DNA of 64,000 nucleotides from Varibaculum vaginae (lineage in GTDB: Bacteria > Actinomycetota > Actinomycetes > Actinomycetales > Actinomycetaceae): positions 62,001 through 126,000 of the forward strand of contig NZ_UWNY01000001.1 in NCBI RefSeq assembly GCF_900604285.1, given 5' to 3'. Shown piece after piece: positions 63,161 through 64,000 of the stretch (positions within the stretch are counted from its first letter, which is position 1; each line of letters opens with the position of its first letter). Position numbers and translations under genes: made by a program. Under the pieces are notes generated by a model. It saw only the letters and a program-made list of their open reading frames with translations. It searched no databases and was not told the DNA's origin.

Positions 63161-64000
63161 GCGGAGGCCGCTACGAAATCCGTTCCCTAATCGGCAGGGG
63201 CGGGATGGCTGAGGTACATCAGGCTTACGATACCCTGCTTTCCCGAGTTGTCGCCATCAAGATGTTGCGTATTGACCTGGCGAAAGATTCGGTGTTTTTA
63301 GCTCGTTTTCGGCGCGAGGCTCTAGCCTCTGCTTCCTTGAATCACGAGAACATAGTCCAGGTCTACGACACCGGCGAGCAAGTGGTTACCACTCCGGAAG
63401 GCACGGAAGTGCATGTTCCTTATATTGTGATGGAACTAGTAGAGGGACACACAGTTCACCAATTGCTGACCGACGGTCAACCAGTTCCCATCAATGAAGC
63501 AGTAGAGATTATGACGGGAGTCTTAAACGCCCTGGAATATTCGCACAAGCGCGGGTTAGTCCACCGTGACATTAAACCCGGCAATGTAATGATTACTAAC
63601 TCTGGCAAGATCAAGGTGATGGATTTTGGGATTGCCCGCGCCCTAGAGGATTCGGGACAAACTATGACCAGCACGGATGCTGTAGTAGGTACCGCTCAAT
63701 ATTTATCTCCGGAACAAGCACGCGGAGAAACGGTAGACACTCGCTCTGATCTTTACTCTTGTGGCTGTATGCTTTTCGAACTCCTGACCGGCAGGGCACC
63801 TTTCAAAGGAGATTCCGCAGTTTCAGTTGCCTATCAACACGTAGCAGAAATGCCGCCGCTTCCCTCTTCGATTGCCTCCGATATTAGCCCTGAACTAGAT
63901 CGGATGGTCATGAAGTCCCTGGCGAAACTACCAGAAGAACGCTATCAAGATGCAGCCTCCATGCGCTCAGACATGGTCAGGGCGGCTGCAGGCGCCGAAA
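63136..64000 (+). CDS. pknB: Ser/Thr protein kinase PknB, 5' part
   Basis: The first 288 codons are visible; the gene continues past the right edge. The start is an ATG at 63136 preceded by AAAGGAAG, inside the end of pknA. The kinase domain shows GRYEIRSLIGRGGMAEVHQA, the VAIKMLR lysine, the VHRDIKPGNVMIT catalytic loop, MDFGIARALED and GTAQYLSPEQARGE. The full protein should carry a membrane helix and PASTA repeats that sense muropeptides or lipid II, outside this window. The phosphatase PstP and FHA proteins of this operon oppose and read its signal. Confidence 0.95.
   Translation, partial: MADSPYRIGGGRYEIRSLIGRGGMAEVHQAYDTLLSRVVAIKMLRIDLAKDSVFLARFRREALASASLNHENIVQVYDTGEQVVTTPEGTEVHVPYIVMELVEGHTVHQLLTDGQPVPINEAVEIMTGVLNALEYSHKRGLVHRDIKPGNVMITNSGKIKVMDFGIARALEDSGQTMTSTDAVVGTAQYLSPEQARGETVDTRSDLYSCGCMLFELLTGRAPFKGDSAVSVAYQHVAEMPPLPSSIASDISPELDRMVMKSLAKLPEERYQDAASMRSDMVRAAAGAE

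Overview
The window looks like a chromosomal segment of a moderate-G+C actinobacterium. The evidence is the order fhaA-fhaB-pstP-rodA-pbpA-pknA-pknB, an Actinobacteria-type rpoB-rpoC, pdxS-pdxT, an HtrA/PepD-like protease, a SAM riboswitch in front of metNIQ and several apparent leaderless promoters. Base composition close to half G+C and the mix of host-associated functions suggest the family Actinomycetaceae (for example Varibaculum, Mobiluncus or relatives). That assignment is from memory of gene content and was not computed. No prophage, insertion sequence transposase, CRISPR array or rRNA operon is visible.

Layout. 1-5 kb: surface-glycan genes (glycosyltransferase fragment, LicD-family transferase, CapD/PglF-like dehydratase, DegT aminotransferase, PglC-like sugar transferase). 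5-9.5 kb: a stand-alone trpB2 behind a complete Trp attenuator with a 15-codon leader peptide (Trp x3), divergent from metNIQ, which begins with a SAM riboswitch. 9.6-12.3 kb: a sugar-responsive group (EIIA-Glc, LacI regulator, sugar isomerase, perfect LacI-type operator). 12.6-14.2 kb: pdxS-pdxT behind a potentially pseudoknotted leader. 14.2-18.7 kb: mmsA, tadA, pgm. 18.7-26 kb: a repeat-rich stretch with hrpB, a secreted HNH-type protein, and a marR-MFS efflux cassette bracketed by direct copies of two dispersed palindromic repeats. 26-31 kb: TRIC/UPF0126 protein, MbfA-like ferritin/VIT1 protein, hydrolase-like protein, second EIIA-Glc, GNAT. 31.2-33.3 kb: AT-richer LemA/DUF3137 pair next to tRNA-Arg(ACG). 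33.5-33.9 kb: further repeat copies. 34-40.7 kb: argR, argS, fructosamine kinase, membrane protein, HtrA protease, secreted matrixin-like metalloprotease. 40.8-48.3 kb: rpoC and rpoB. 48.5-55.4 kb: CydDC-like ABC pair, LytR_C protein, uracil/xanthine permease, thioesterase, tRNA-Leu(CAG). 55.8-64 kb: the Ser/Thr-kinase and cell-wall-elongation operon, cut by the window edge inside pknB.

How the parts work together. Three amino-acid supply systems are controlled by RNA or repressor logic that can be read in the sequence: trpB2 by translation of Trp codons, metNIQ by SAM, and arginine by ArgR beside ArgS and tRNA-Arg. TadA would make the inosine needed by tRNA-Arg(ACG). The last operon couples phosphosignalling (PknA, PknB, PstP, FhaA, FhaB) to peptidoglycan synthesis (RodA, PbpA). 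The most unusual material is non-coding: the trp attenuator, the pdxS leader, and two families of dispersed cruciform repeats. The outer arms of one repeat family differ in sequence between copies while keeping complementarity, and repeats of these families supply the stop codons of two genes.
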